The notes under the pieces are model-generated. The model saw nothing but the letters and a program-made list of their open reading frames with translations. It did no database searches and had not been told where the DNA came from. Positions 43,450-52,306 of a stretch of 64,000 bases of DNA are shown piece by piece (within the stretch, counting starts at the first letter, position 1; every line of letters starts with the position of its first letter). The DNA comes from Chloroherpetonaceae bacterium (GTDB lineage Bacteria; Bacteroidota; Chlorobiia; Chlorobiales; Thermochlorobacteraceae). A program made the position numbers and the translations under genes. The stretch covers positions 376,146-440,145 of the forward strand of contig JANRJQ010000010.1 in NCBI GenBank assembly GCA_033763895.1, written 5' to 3'.

Positions 43450-43821
43450 ATGTCTGAAAAAAAAACACTGCTCATCGTAGAAGACGAACCTGAAGTATTG
43501 GAACTGCTTCAAGATGCATTTGCTGAATCTTATCGAATCATCACTGCACGAAATGGCAACGAAGGTTTAGACACCTTTCTGAAAAATCAAGGTGAAATTG
43601 ATGGAATTGTAACCGATTTGATGATGCCCGAAATGTGTGGAGACGAATTGATTCAAGAAGTGAGGAAAGTAAACTCAGAACTTCCTATAATTATGATAAC
43701 AGCCTTTGAAGAGAAAAGAAAAGATGTGCGGAAACTCGTCAAAGATTTGAATGCAATGTTTATAAAAAAACCGTTCAGTATCGTTGAGTTTAAGAGAATC
43801 GTAATGGAATCGATTCACTGA
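43450..43821 (+). CDS. Single-domain response regulator (CheY-like receiver)
   Basis: 123 residues with only a receiver domain: acidic pair VEDE, phospho-acceptor Asp in IVTDLMMPEMCG, MITAFEE, and the Lys in IKKPF. No output domain, so it acts in a phosphorelay or by protein contact. No kinase is adjacent. A TATTTTTG box about 54 bp upstream (43389-43396) matches the Bacteroidota -7 consensus, weakly supporting its own promoter. Confidence 0.9.
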   Translation: MSEKKTLLIVEDEPEVLELLQDAFAESYRIITARNGNEGLDTFLKNQGEIDGIVTDLMMPEMCGDELIQEVRKVNSELPIIMITAFEEKRKDVRKLVKDLNAMFIKKPFSIVEFKRIVMESIH

Positions 43822-43839
43822 AAAGTAGAGTCGTTATTG

Positions 43840-44694
43840 CTATAAATAGCTTTCATTCGTTGAAGGAAATACTCCACTTTTGACATCCTCCAAATAACTT
43901 TGCACGGCGTTTGAAATCACTTCTTCCAAATTGGCATAACGCCTCACAAATCGAGGGTTAAACTCATTATTTAAGCCCAAAAGATCATTCGTGACAAGTA
44001 CCTGTCCATCACAACCACTTCCCGCGCCTATCCCGATAGTTGGAATTTGCAATTGTTTGGTTACACTTTCAGCTAAAGAAGCTGGTATCTTTTCAAGAAC
44101 AATAGAAAATGCGCCTGCGTGTTCAAGCAATTTAGAACTTTCAAGAATCTCCTGAGCTTCTTTCTCTTCCTTTGCACGTACTTTATAGCTACCAAATTTG
44201 TAAATCGATTGAGGTGTCAAGCCCAAATGACCCATTACCGGAATTCCTGCATCAGTAATTCGTTGAACAGTTTCAACAACCGATTTCCCACCTTCAAGTT
44301 TAACGGCATGACAGCCCGTTTCTTTCATGATTCTGCCTGCATTTTTCAAGGCATCTTCTGAAGAAAGTTGGTAAGACATAAATGGCATATCTACCACGAC
44401 CATCGCTCGATTTTGAGCAGATTGAATGCCCTTCAAAACCGCTTTTGCGTGATAGATCATTTCATCGATGGTAATCGGGAGTGTGGTTTCATTTCCACAA
44501 AAAACATTGCTAGCGGAATCGCCGACAAGAATAATATCTATCCCGGCGGTATCTAAAATCCTTGCAAGGGTAAAATCGTATGCAGTCAACATCGAAATTC
44601 GCTCACCTCGCTGTTTCATTTCTACAACTTGACGGGTAGTGACTTGCCTTGTCGAAGCGTGAATGTCGATATGCTTTCCTAGCCTTGTTGACAT
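43840..44694 (-). CDS. panB: 3-methyl-2-oxobutanoate hydroxymethyltransferase
   Basis: 284 residues from the ATG at 44694; a TTG at 44718 would add eight. First committed step of pantothenate (CoA) synthesis: ketoisovalerate plus methylene-THF to ketopantoate. [37 protein letters not shown] and [15 protein letters not shown] carry the metal and catalytic residues. It lies 27 bp after ccmE on the same strand, with no functional link evident; panC is not in the window. Confidence 0.95.
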   Translation of the reverse strand: MSTRLGKHIDIHASTRQVTTRQVVEMKQRGERISMLTAYDFTLARILDTAGIDIILVGDSASNVFCGNETTLPITIDEMIYHAKAVLKGIQSAQNRAMVVVDMPFMSYQLSSEDALKNAGRIMKETGCHAVKLEGGKSVVETVQRITDAGIPVMGHLGLTPQSIYKFGSYKVRAKEEKEAQEILESSKLLEHAGAFSIVLEKIPASLAESVTKQLQIPTIGIGAGSGCDGQVLVTNDLLGLNNEFNPRFVRRYANLEEVISNAVQSYLEDVKSGVFPSTNESYL

Positions 44695-44721
44695 AATCGA
44701 TTTACTTGATGGATTCAATAC

Positions 44722-45117
44722 TTATGAATTTTTTTGAGTAGCCTGTTCCGATTGATACTTAGAGGGGCATTTCACCAAAATATCCTTTGCGTAAATGACG
44801 CCGTTTTCATAAGTCCCTTTTACCACAATACTTGTCGCTTCTTCAAAATTATTGGGTTTTCCATTTCTATAGAGAACTTTAACGGTTTCGCCTGCTTCAT
44901 CTTGCATGTAAAATGTGAAGGTGTTGAGTTTCATCTCAGTCTCTTTATCCTTCACCCAATATCCTTTAATGGCGCTCATTTTTCCGCTTCGGTTAGCTTC
45001 TTGAACTGTCGCATAGCCTATTGTATTGGAACTCCATTCCTCCGCCGTAAAACCAAGATAGCTGAAAGTTGCAACAGCTATTCCAAATCCCACAAGAAAT
45101 TTTGGTTGAATCTTCAT
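44722..45117 (-). CDS. ccmE: Cytochrome c maturation heme chaperone CcmE (CxxxY type)
   Basis: 131 residues with one N-terminal membrane helix (about 7-24) and an OB-fold periplasmic domain (VKVLYRNGKPNNFEEATSIVVKG in part). CcmE holds heme covalently on the way from CcmC to CcmF. The usual HxxxY heme-attachment motif is replaced by Cys117-P-S-K-Tyr121 (codon TGC checked). Such CxxxY proteins are known from some archaea and Desulfovibrio. Downstream of ccmC and ccmD. Confidence 0.92.
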   Translation of the reverse strand: MKIQPKFLVGFGIAVATFSYLGFTAEEWSSNTIGYATVQEANRSGKMSAIKGYWVKDKETEMKLNTFTFYMQDEAGETVKVLYRNGKPNNFEEATSIVVKGTYENGVIYAKDILVKCPSKYQSEQATQKNS

Positions 45118-45143
45118 CTTTCAATAATAGATATTAGAGTGAA

Positions 45144-45281
45144 TTAAACTTTATTTTTAATTGCGTTTTCTAAAAGTGACAATTTTTTGTCTAATCGATA
45201 AACATAAATCATCAGCCCCGAAAAAATAATGAGTGTAATCATCATTACATTGTAAATCGGGTTAAGGACTAGAGATTCCAT
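45144..45281 (-). CDS. ccmD: CcmD-like small membrane protein (45 aa)
   Basis: A short frame not obvious from length: one membrane helix (about 11-28, VMMITLIIFSGLMIYVY) followed by RLDKKLSLLENAI, the basic/leucine tail typical of CcmD. It starts one base after the ccmC stop and ends 26 bp before ccmE, exactly where ccmD is expected. CcmD helps release heme-loaded CcmE from CcmC. ccmA/ccmB are absent from the window. Confidence 0.85.
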   Translation of the reverse strand: MESLVLNPIYNVMMITLIIFSGLMIYVYRLDKKLSLLENAIKNKV

Positions 45282-45282
45282 T

Positions 45283-45969
45283 TTAATTATTGTGATTAAG
45301 TGAATGGTGAAGTTTAAGATACCTCAACCTTAAATGGTACAAGACAAAAAATAATGCAATAAAACCGGCCCAAGCAGAGTACAAAATGACACGAATCTCC
45401 GGGTCGGTCGTGTTCGATACCGCTGGGTTAATCCCCGCTTCCCCTCTCTCAGGAGAGCCCGGGTGCAAACCCGGTACTAATCTTGGCAAAACATAATAAA
45501 GAAAAATTAAGGAAGGGAATGAAAAAATACTATACACCGCCGATAATCGACCCCGCTTTTCTGGATCTTCTACTGAACCTCTTAGAACAAAGTAAACCGA
45601 ATAAATGATAAGAAGAATAAAGATAGATGTCTGCCTCGGATCCCAATGCCAATATGCTCCCCAAGCATACCGCGCCCAAATCGCACCCGTAATAAGTGCT
45701 AAAAGATTAAACAGATAGCCTAACCCCGCAGAAGCCTCAGCTCCATAGTCAAAATGGAGGTCTCGCGTTATTAAATACCTTACACTTTGCCATAGTGAGG
45801 TCAGAAACGCAACTGTCGCTGTAATTGCCATTGACACATGAAAATACATATTTGTGGTTGTCTCTCGAAGCATGCCCACTTGATTTGGTAACATGAAAGC
45901 TGCAATGATCACGCCAAATAACCAAAGGTAAATGAAGAGATATAAGATATTACGATTAGACAAAGTCAT
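45283..45969 (-). CDS. ccmC: Heme exporter/handling protein CcmC
   Basis: 228 residues, about six membrane helices. The tryptophan-rich heme-handling motif is AWGAYWHWDPRQTS, and external histidines lie before it (MYFHVSMA) and after it (LVPGLHPGSP). CcmC loads heme onto CcmE for c-type cytochrome assembly. Region after the WWD motif contains a loop SPERGEAGINPAVSNTTDPE. First of ccmCDE; divergent from the TPR lipoprotein gene 180 bp away. Confidence 0.92.
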   Translation of the reverse strand: MTLSNRNILYLFIYLWLFGVIIAAFMLPNQVGMLRETTTNMYFHVSMAITATVAFLTSLWQSVRYLITRDLHFDYGAEASAGLGYLFNLLALITGAIWARYAWGAYWHWDPRQTSIFILLIIYSVYFVLRGSVEDPEKRGRLSAVYSIFSFPSLIFLYYVLPRLVPGLHPGSPERGEAGINPAVSNTTDPEIRVILYSAWAGFIALFFVLYHLRLRYLKLHHSLNHNN

Positions 45970-46148
45970 ACAATAATTTTTTGGTTAATCCTTACGAAGT
46001 AATGTCAGGGAGGATTGAGTCCTAAATGAAAATTAATTTTAAGTTTCAATTTATGCTTGAAAAAGGGTCGTTTGATTCGTATTTTTACAATTCATACAAA
46101 AAGTAAAAAGTTTTAGTCTATCAATTAATACAAACAAACAAACGAATA

Positions 46149-47378
46149 ATGAATAAGGTTTTTAGTTTAACCCTCTCAATCGCGATCGCGCTATTTTTAA
46201 TGTCTGCTGATAGCGGGTGTGAAGGCTCACAGGATATTTCTACCGCTAAACTTGCGATGTCTAAAAAGGACACTGCTAAAGCGAAAGCCGCATTAACTAG
46301 AGCAATGCAAGCGGATACCTCTAATGGAGAGCCCTATTATCTTATGGGGAATATTCATTTTTACGATGAGAAAAACTATGACAAAGCCGCCGAAATGTAT
46401 CAAAAAGCCTCAGTCAAAAAACTGGGTAAAGAAGAACGGAAAAAACTCGAAACCATCACAAGCTTAATTGCGAATGAACTCCGTAATGAAGGTGTAAGAA
46501 ATTACAATGATGGGCTTTCTGCATTCAAGAATAATGATACTACGGGGGCTCGCGAGTATTTCACCAAAGCAAGAGATAATTTTCGTAAAGCAATGACAAT
46601 GGTCTCAGATACATCTGCGGCCTATGTAGATCTTTCAAAAATTTTGGTTGCTTCTCTTTCAGTACTTCGTGAAAATGATGAAGCAACAATGATACTTACA
46701 AAACTTATTGATAAAAATCCTGCTGACACAATCTCGATTCAACAATTGGCAGATATTTATCTCAGGAGTAAAAAAGCTGATCAAGCCATTGCGTTGCTAA
46801 CTTCTTCTCGTCAGAAAGGCGTGACTTCACTAACAATGACTCAAATACTTTTTGAAGCCTATGCTGTTACAGAAAAGTATTTAGAACTTGAAAAGCTCCT
46901 TGAGGAGGCGATTGCAAACTCAACCGGCGCAAGAAGAACACAATTCATTGAAATTGGAAAAGGGATTCTTCTGCAAGCTGGGGTAAATCTCATTTTTGAG
47001 GAAAAGAAATACGATTTAGCAATTGAAAAGCTCCAAAAGGCATATTCATTCGACACATCATATTCTGAAATTAACGCGCAAATCATTTACAATTTATCTG
47101 CCGCTTACACAAGAGTTGGTGATGATGATCAAAAAGCCTTTAGAGAAAAAAATCCGGGTAAAAAAGTTAAAAAAGGACGCCAGACAATTGTCGAGGAAGT
47201 TCCTTATGATGGTTACAAAGTTCACTACGAAAAGGCTTTAGCGGTACTTAAACCCGTTGCAGCCCAAATCAATAAAAAGCCGTATTGGAGATTACTTGCA
47301 AAGATTTATGGTTCACTGGGAAATAACCAAGAAGCTCAAAACGCCTTAAATGCAGAAAAAACCGCATCAGAGGAATAA
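46149..47378 (+). CDS. TPR-repeat lipoprotein
   Basis: 409 residues. Signal/lipobox at the start (hydrophobic 5-19, then SADSGC, Cys24). The mature part carries tetratricopeptide-like repeats (about 35-110, 160-260, 285-400), for example GEPYYLMGNIHFYDEKNYDKA in part and INAQIIYNLSAAYTRV. A Lys-rich insert (NPGKKVKKGRQ) interrupts the last repeat pair. Probably a periplasmic scaffold; partner unknown. Ends at a strong terminator. Confidence 0.8.
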   Translation: MNKVFSLTLSIAIALFLMSADSGCEGSQDISTAKLAMSKKDTAKAKAALTRAMQADTSNGEPYYLMGNIHFYDEKNYDKAAEMYQKASVKKLGKEERKKLETITSLIANELRNEGVRNYNDGLSAFKNNDTTGAREYFTKARDNFRKAMTMVSDTSAAYVDLSKILVASLSVLRENDEATMILTKLIDKNPADTISIQQLADIYLRSKKADQAIALLTSSRQKGVTSLTMTQILFEAYAVTEKYLELEKLLEEAIANSTGARRTQFIEIGKGILLQAGVNLIFEEKKYDLAIEKLQKAYSFDTSYSEINAQIIYNLSAAYTRVGDDDQKAFREKNPGKKVKKGRQTIVEEVPYDGYKVHYEKALAVLKPVAAQINKKPYWRLLAKIYGSLGNNQEAQNALNAEKTASEE

Positions 47379-47392
47379 AAAAAGATATAAAC

Positions 47393-47421
47393 AAAAAACC
47401 CGCTTCAAAAGCGGGTTTTTT
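47393..47421. terminator. Rho-independent terminator between convergent genes
   Basis: A-run, ACCCGCTT, short loop, AAGCGGGT and T-run. It serves the TPR lipoprotein gene from the left and probably hisA from the right. Confidence 0.92.
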
Positions 47422-47434
47422 GTTTTAAAGCAAA

Positions 47435-48265
47435 TCAGCTTAGACTGGAAGTGCTTGTTTGAAGTACGGTTTCAAGAAAGTTATCGCACGTACACCCATT
47501 TTTGAGGGGTGCAGTCGAAAAATTTTTATCAATACAAAGATCTTTTTCACATTGATGCCATAATTTCTGACAAGGGAAAGTTTCTTCATACAAAGCTTTT
47601 CCGATGATTACGGAATCAACAAAGGGCTTTAGTTCGGAAAGTTGGAGCAAATCAAGATGAGATGTAACGCCTCCTGAAGCGGTCACTTTAAGACCTGTTC
47701 CTTCAACAAATTTTTTAATTGCATCAATGCCGACGCCGGAAAGCATACCATCTTTCGTAATATCGGTGTAAATAACACGCTCAACGCCTATTGCCTTCAT
47801 TGAATTACCGAGTTCAATATCGGATTGCTTCGTCGAGTTTAACCAACCATTGATTTTAGGATATCCGTTTAGGGCATCAATGCCAACAACAATTTTTTTG
47901 GGGCCGTAAGATGAAATGAGGTTTTTAACTAATTCGGGGTTATGGACTGCCGCAGATCCAATGACTATTCGGCAAACCCCAATCGATAGATACTTTTTAG
48001 CTGTTTCTAAATTCCTTATGCCTCCCCCAACCTCGATTGGAATGTCAACTGAATTGACAATTTTTTCAATAATCGCAAGATTTTCCGGTTTTCCGCTTAA
48101 AGCAGCATCAAGATCAACAATATGGAGCATTTTCGCATTTTGCTTTCTCCAAATAATGGCCATATCGACGGGGTTTTCGAAATAGGTTTTCTCTTGCGAG
48201 AAGTCACCTTGCGAAAGACGAACGCAGCGCCCCCCTTTTATATCAATAGCTGGAATGATTAACAT
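47435..48265 (-). CDS. hisA: Phosphoribosylformimino-5-aminoimidazole carboxamide ribotide isomerase with Cys-rich tail
   Basis: HisA of histidine synthesis, a (beta/alpha)8 isomerase. Catalytic Asp in IIPAIDIKGGRCVRL and second Asp in IYTDITKDGML; phosphate-binding EVGGGIRN and VTASGGV. The barrel ends near residue 230 (VIIGKALYEE). About 45 more residues follow, carrying five cysteines (PCQKLWHQCEKDLC, then GCTC), which is longer than typical HisA. Downstream of hisH with an 88-bp gap. See finding on the tail. Confidence 0.93.
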   Translation of the reverse strand: MLIIPAIDIKGGRCVRLSQGDFSQEKTYFENPVDMAIIWRKQNAKMLHIVDLDAALSGKPENLAIIEKIVNSVDIPIEVGGGIRNLETAKKYLSIGVCRIVIGSAAVHNPELVKNLISSYGPKKIVVGIDALNGYPKINGWLNSTKQSDIELGNSMKAIGVERVIYTDITKDGMLSGVGIDAIKKFVEGTGLKVTASGGVTSHLDLLQLSELKPFVDSVIIGKALYEETFPCQKLWHQCEKDLCIDKNFSTAPLKNGCTCDNFLETVLQTSTSSLS

Positions 48266-48353
48266 GAAATCCCGCTCTTTTTAATGAGGGCAAAAGCCCA
48301 AAGACATAATCTAAAAATGTACTTTAAACGAAAGCACTACGAGGTCAGTTAAT

Positions 48354-48962
48354 CTACAGCGAAGCAAAGTTTTTTAGAACTTGAAGTCCACCTAATCCAC
48401 TTTTTTCAGGATGAAACTGTACGGCAAAAATACCATTTTTTTCTAACGCAGCCGCATAAAAAAAATTCCCAAAACTGCTTTTTGCAGTTACAACTTTCTC
48501 TTCCAAAGGAAGGCAATAGTAGGAATGAACAAAATAAAAAAAAGTACCGGGATCAATATTTTTGAAAAGTTGAGAATTCGAAGCGACTTCTTCAAGCGAA
48601 TTCCACCCAATAAGAGGGACTTTACCCAAAGCTCGATCAAATTTTACGACATTGCCTTCAACTATATTAAGACCATTCCAATTCCCAAGTTCTTCGCTTC
48701 TGCTTAACAAGAGTTGCATCCCTAAGCAAATCCCAAGAACCGGCTTTTGAAGCTGAATGGCGTGAAAAATGGTGTCTTCAAAACTAGACTTCCGGAGCGC
48801 CTCAATCGCTTTCCCAAATGCACCAACTCCCGGAATAAGAATTTTATCGGCTATTAACGCTTCTTTTGGATGTTCACAAATTTTTGAATCGATTTTTAAG
48901 TACTCAAAAGCCTTTTGAACTGATTTAAGGTTACCTGCACCATAATCTAAAATGCCGATCAT
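48354..48962 (-). CDS. hisH: Imidazole glycerol phosphate synthase, glutaminase subunit
   Basis: 202 residues, class I glutamine amidotransferase. Nucleophile Cys in GICLGMQ and the His/Glu pair in QFHPEKSG; ILDYGAGNLKSV at the start. Supplies ammonia to HisF, which is not in the window. Its ATG overlaps the TGA of the sigma-54 activator gene (ATGA), which is unusual company for a his gene. Confidence 0.95.
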   Translation of the reverse strand: MIGILDYGAGNLKSVQKAFEYLKIDSKICEHPKEALIADKILIPGVGAFGKAIEALRKSSFEDTIFHAIQLQKPVLGICLGMQLLLSRSEELGNWNGLNIVEGNVVKFDRALGKVPLIGWNSLEEVASNSQLFKNIDPGTFFYFVHSYYCLPLEEKVVTAKSSFGNFFYAAALEKNGIFAVQFHPEKSGLGGLQVLKNFASL

Positions 48963-50353
48963 GTATCTGTTTGTATTTTATAACTGTTTAATTTTCTATA
49001 AAGCGTGCGCTCTGTAATGCCTAGTGCCTCCGCGGTTTTACGTTTATTCCCTAAGTTTTTCTTTAAGGTTTCGAGAATAGCATAACGCTCAAGCTCTTCA
49101 AGCGTTGGAGTTTTTCCTTCTACTCGGGCTTTTGTCGCAAATTCCTGCAATACGGTATGAAGCAAACTCTTCTTTAAAGAATCTTTTTCATTGACGATTT
49201 TTCCAATTTCGTTGGGCTCTGATAGTTCCAAGTTCGGTGGTTGAATTTGTAAGGGCGGGGAAATCATTTTTGTGATTGCATCGTTTTGCGAGTCACTGTT
49301 ATACTTTGAAGAGAAAGTGTGCTTTTCACTCAATAATGCGGTCAAAGCAGATTTCACCTCCGACATATCCGTTTGAAGTTGCAATAAAGCGCGTAGAATC
49401 AACTCTTGTTGGTTTCCAGCATCTTGTGAATGAAAGTTTTGAAGCGACTCCCAATAAAGAGATTGAGGAACGAGTTCTTCTCTCTTGGAAAGAGAAGTTG
49501 TACTATGAGCAGCTAATAACTTTGAACCATTCGAAATCGATTCACTCTTAGATTCAAGTGCTCGAAGCGAATTTTGAAAGTACTTCGATAAAACCTCGGA
49601 GGTGATTTTCCCCTTGTTTTCTACAATCAAAAGTGATTCCAAAATGTTTCTAAGTTCTCGAACGTTACCCGGATATGTATAGCTTAATAAAGATTCAGTT
49701 CCTTCATTTGTAAAACCCGGGAATTTCAAACCGTGTTTTAGCTCAAAGTCTATAATGAATTTTTCCGCTAATGGCAAAATATCTTCTCTTCTTTCTCGAA
49801 GAGGAGGTAGTCGAAGTTCAACGGTTTTTAACCTGTAATACAAATCGCTCCGAAATTTTTTTTGTAAGATTTCAGCTTCTAATGAACGGTTTGTAGCAGC
49901 AATAATCCGAACATCACCCTTTAAGGTTTGAGATGATCCAACCCGTTGATATTCACCACTTTCCAAGACTCTCAGCAATTTCACTTGTGTTTCGAGAGGC
50001 ATTTCACCAACTTCATCCAAAAACAATGTTCCGCCGTCAGCACTTTCAAAATGACCTTTTCTTAGCCCTGTCGCTCCGGTGAATGAGCCTTTTTCATGAC
50101 CGAAGAGTTCTGATTCTAAGATGCTTTCTGCAATTGCGCCACAATTAATGGCGATATAAGGTTTTCGAACGCGGTTACTTTGTTGATGAATCCAGCGCGC
50201 GAGTATTTCCTTACCAGTCCCGCTTTCGCCGGTAATCAAAATTGTTGCATCTGTTTTGGCAACCTTAAAGGCAAGAAGAAAAATACGACGCACTTCACTT
50301 GAGGCAGTAATTATCCCTGAGTGTTCAAGTAAATGTAGAATATCTTGATCCAT
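48959..50353 (-). CDS. Sigma-54-dependent transcriptional activator without an N-terminal receiver
   Basis: About 464 residues. The AAA+ domain (about 18-255) has Walker A GESGTGKE, the sigma-54 contact loop in the GSFTGA variant, Walker B GGTLFLDEVGEMP and the RSDLYYRL sensor region. A low-complexity linker (about 265-400) leads to a Fis-type helix-turn-helix (about 420-460: ILETLKKNLGNKRKTAEALGITERTLYRKL). It lacks a receiver, PAS or GAF input domain, so control must come from partners or its level. I chose ATG 50353; a TTG at 50380 would add nine residues. Overlaps hisH by four bases. Confidence 0.9.
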   Translation of the reverse strand: MDQDILHLLEHSGIITASSEVRRIFLLAFKVAKTDATILITGESGTGKEILARWIHQQSNRVRKPYIAINCGAIAESILESELFGHEKGSFTGATGLRKGHFESADGGTLFLDEVGEMPLETQVKLLRVLESGEYQRVGSSQTLKGDVRIIAATNRSLEAEILQKKFRSDLYYRLKTVELRLPPLRERREDILPLAEKFIIDFELKHGLKFPGFTNEGTESLLSYTYPGNVRELRNILESLLIVENKGKITSEVLSKYFQNSLRALESKSESISNGSKLLAAHSTTSLSKREELVPQSLYWESLQNFHSQDAGNQQELILRALLQLQTDMSEVKSALTALLSEKHTFSSKYNSDSQNDAITKMISPPLQIQPPNLELSEPNEIGKIVNEKDSLKKSLLHTVLQEFATKARVEGKTPTLEELERYAILETLKKNLGNKRKTAEALGITERTLYRKLNSYKIQTDT

Positions 50354-50537
50354 ATAAATGATAATTAACCCTTGGTGCAATTTTTACTTTTATGAAAAAT
50401 CAAAGTGCCAAAAAAGATGATTTCTTCCATAAATTTACATCAGAACCAAAAAGACCCCGTCTTAAGTTCTAATATACTATTCACCTTATGAAAGAGTTGC
50501 CAATGAGTTTACTAAATAAAGACAGAATCAATAACCT

Positions 50538-52220
50538 ATGAAAATACCAGTTTCACTTAAGTTAATCTTGCTCCTTGCGCTTCTCTATTCTCCCATAAGC
50601 CTTAAGGCCAGCGGGGAAACTTTTCCGGCAGGACATTGGGCTTACGATGTCATTGAACAGTTGATTGTAAGAGGATACTTGCCCAAATTAGCCGATGCAG
50701 CAAAACCCTTTGAGCGCGTTGATGTAGCAAAGGCTCTAATTGCTACCGATAAATCTTTGATTGAAGATCGGGTCACGCTTTGGCTATTCAACAAATTGGA
50801 ACAAGAATTAGAAAATGAAATTGAATGGCTCCGCGATGGCGTTTTTCCAGTTTCGGGGATTCGTTTAGGATTAAGACCTGAACTTATTACAGAGCAAAGA
50901 GAAGATGATTATGCTTGGAGAGAATCAACACCCAATGTCGCTGAAAATTTAGCTTTTGGAGCACGGGTCCGAAATCGCTTGCGAGCAGCATTTCATTTTG
51001 AAAAAGATTGGGTTGCGTATAGTTCAATGATTATTCAACAAGAAGGCGCGTTTGATTTGGTTCGTGCGAGAACATACGGAGGTAAACAAGCCTATTTTGA
51101 ACAGGGTTTTATTGCATATCACGGAGATTTGTTTCGAGTCAAGTTTGGAAGGGATTATTTGAATTGGGGTTATGGAAGGCGAAGTTTGGTGATAAGCAAT
51201 ACAGCCGGGCCGATTGATCATCTCTTGCTGCAATTAAACACTCAAACCATTCGGGTGACTTACTTCGCCGCTCAATTAGATAAGTTTCAAATTATGAGTG
51301 ATCAATTATTGCCGCTTGGTTCAGATACTGCTTTAGTGCAAAGTTTTGTAGAAAGGTATATGGTTGGTACCCGAGTCGATTTGAATTTAATTGCAAATTC
51401 AGTTCGCTTAGGGATTTGGCAAACAGTCATTTTTGATGGAAAGAATCGCTCGGCAGATTTTAGGAATTTCAACCCGATGATGATTTTTTATGGAACGCAG
51501 TCTAATGATAACCAAGAAACGAACCCCTCAATTGGAGCGGACTTTAGTATCTACCTTGCAAAAGAAGTGAATCTCTATGGAAGTTTAATGATTGATGACT
51601 GGCAAGTTGACAATGCAAGCCTTGTTGATTTAGAACCTAATGCTTGGGCAGGACAGTTAGGTTTACGAGTCGCAAATGTCTTAAAATCATTCGATGTCAA
51701 TGGCACCGATGCTTTCTTGGAATTGACAACAGCAATGAACCGAACTTATCACCAGCGTTCAGCTTTTCAATTTCAAAGATTTGTATTTGGAGATAACCCC
51801 ATTGCACACCCTCTTGGAACAGACTTTCAATCTTTAGAAATCGGTTTTTCACATTGGCTGTTTAAGTTTTTAAGATTTTCAGGAAACTGGTTACAAGTCA
51901 ATAAAGGGGAAGGGAATTTATTTGGTCCTTACACAACCCCTTGGCTTGATAGAAACCCGGATGGTACGCCTAAATATTCTTTAGCGAGTGGTTATTCTGA
52001 ACCAACCCCCTATTTTAGAGAGGGAATCTCCGCGGTTGAAAAAAGAACTGCACTTTCATTTGGGGTGTTTTATCAACCTTCAAGTACGTTTAATGTCGAA
52101 TTGAATTTGACCCATATTTGGAGAACAAATGCTGATAACGTGATTGGTAAAGAAAAGACCGATTTGCAAATTTTTGGGCGAATTCAATTGGAATTACAGC
52201 CTTTCTTGAACCTTTTTTAA
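50538..52220 (+). CDS. Wzi-family capsule-assembly-like outer-membrane protein
   Basis: 560 residues with a signal peptide (1-25). The mature N terminus has an SLH-like stretch (GHWAYDVIEQLIVRGYLP, then PFERVDVAKALI). The rest is a beta-barrel with the Wzi pattern GRDYLNWGYGRRSLVIS and PIDHLLLQLNTQTIRVTYF, ending in ELQPFLNLF. In E. coli, Wzi anchors group 1 capsule at the surface; in Bacteroidota, members are of uncertain role. Preceded by a 184-bp divergent region shared with the sigma-54 activator gene. Confidence 0.75.
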   Translation: MKIPVSLKLILLLALLYSPISLKASGETFPAGHWAYDVIEQLIVRGYLPKLADAAKPFERVDVAKALIATDKSLIEDRVTLWLFNKLEQELENEIEWLRDGVFPVSGIRLGLRPELITEQREDDYAWRESTPNVAENLAFGARVRNRLRAAFHFEKDWVAYSSMIIQQEGAFDLVRARTYGGKQAYFEQGFIAYHGDLFRVKFGRDYLNWGYGRRSLVISNTAGPIDHLLLQLNTQTIRVTYFAAQLDKFQIMSDQLLPLGSDTALVQSFVERYMVGTRVDLNLIANSVRLGIWQTVIFDGKNRSADFRNFNPMMIFYGTQSNDNQETNPSIGADFSIYLAKEVNLYGSLMIDDWQVDNASLVDLEPNAWAGQLGLRVANVLKSFDVNGTDAFLELTTAMNRTYHQRSAFQFQRFVFGDNPIAHPLGTDFQSLEIGFSHWLFKFLRFSGNWLQVNKGEGNLFGPYTTPWLDRNPDGTPKYSLASGYSEPTPYFREGISAVEKRTALSFGVFYQPSSTFNVELNLTHIWRTNADNVIGKEKTDLQIFGRIQLELQPFLNLF

Positions 52221-52306
52221 CATCACGAATTCATCGAAATGGGGGCAAAGATTGACCCTTATCACAAATTTAATATGCAATCGAAACAAAGCACAAAGAA
52301 AGGGCG

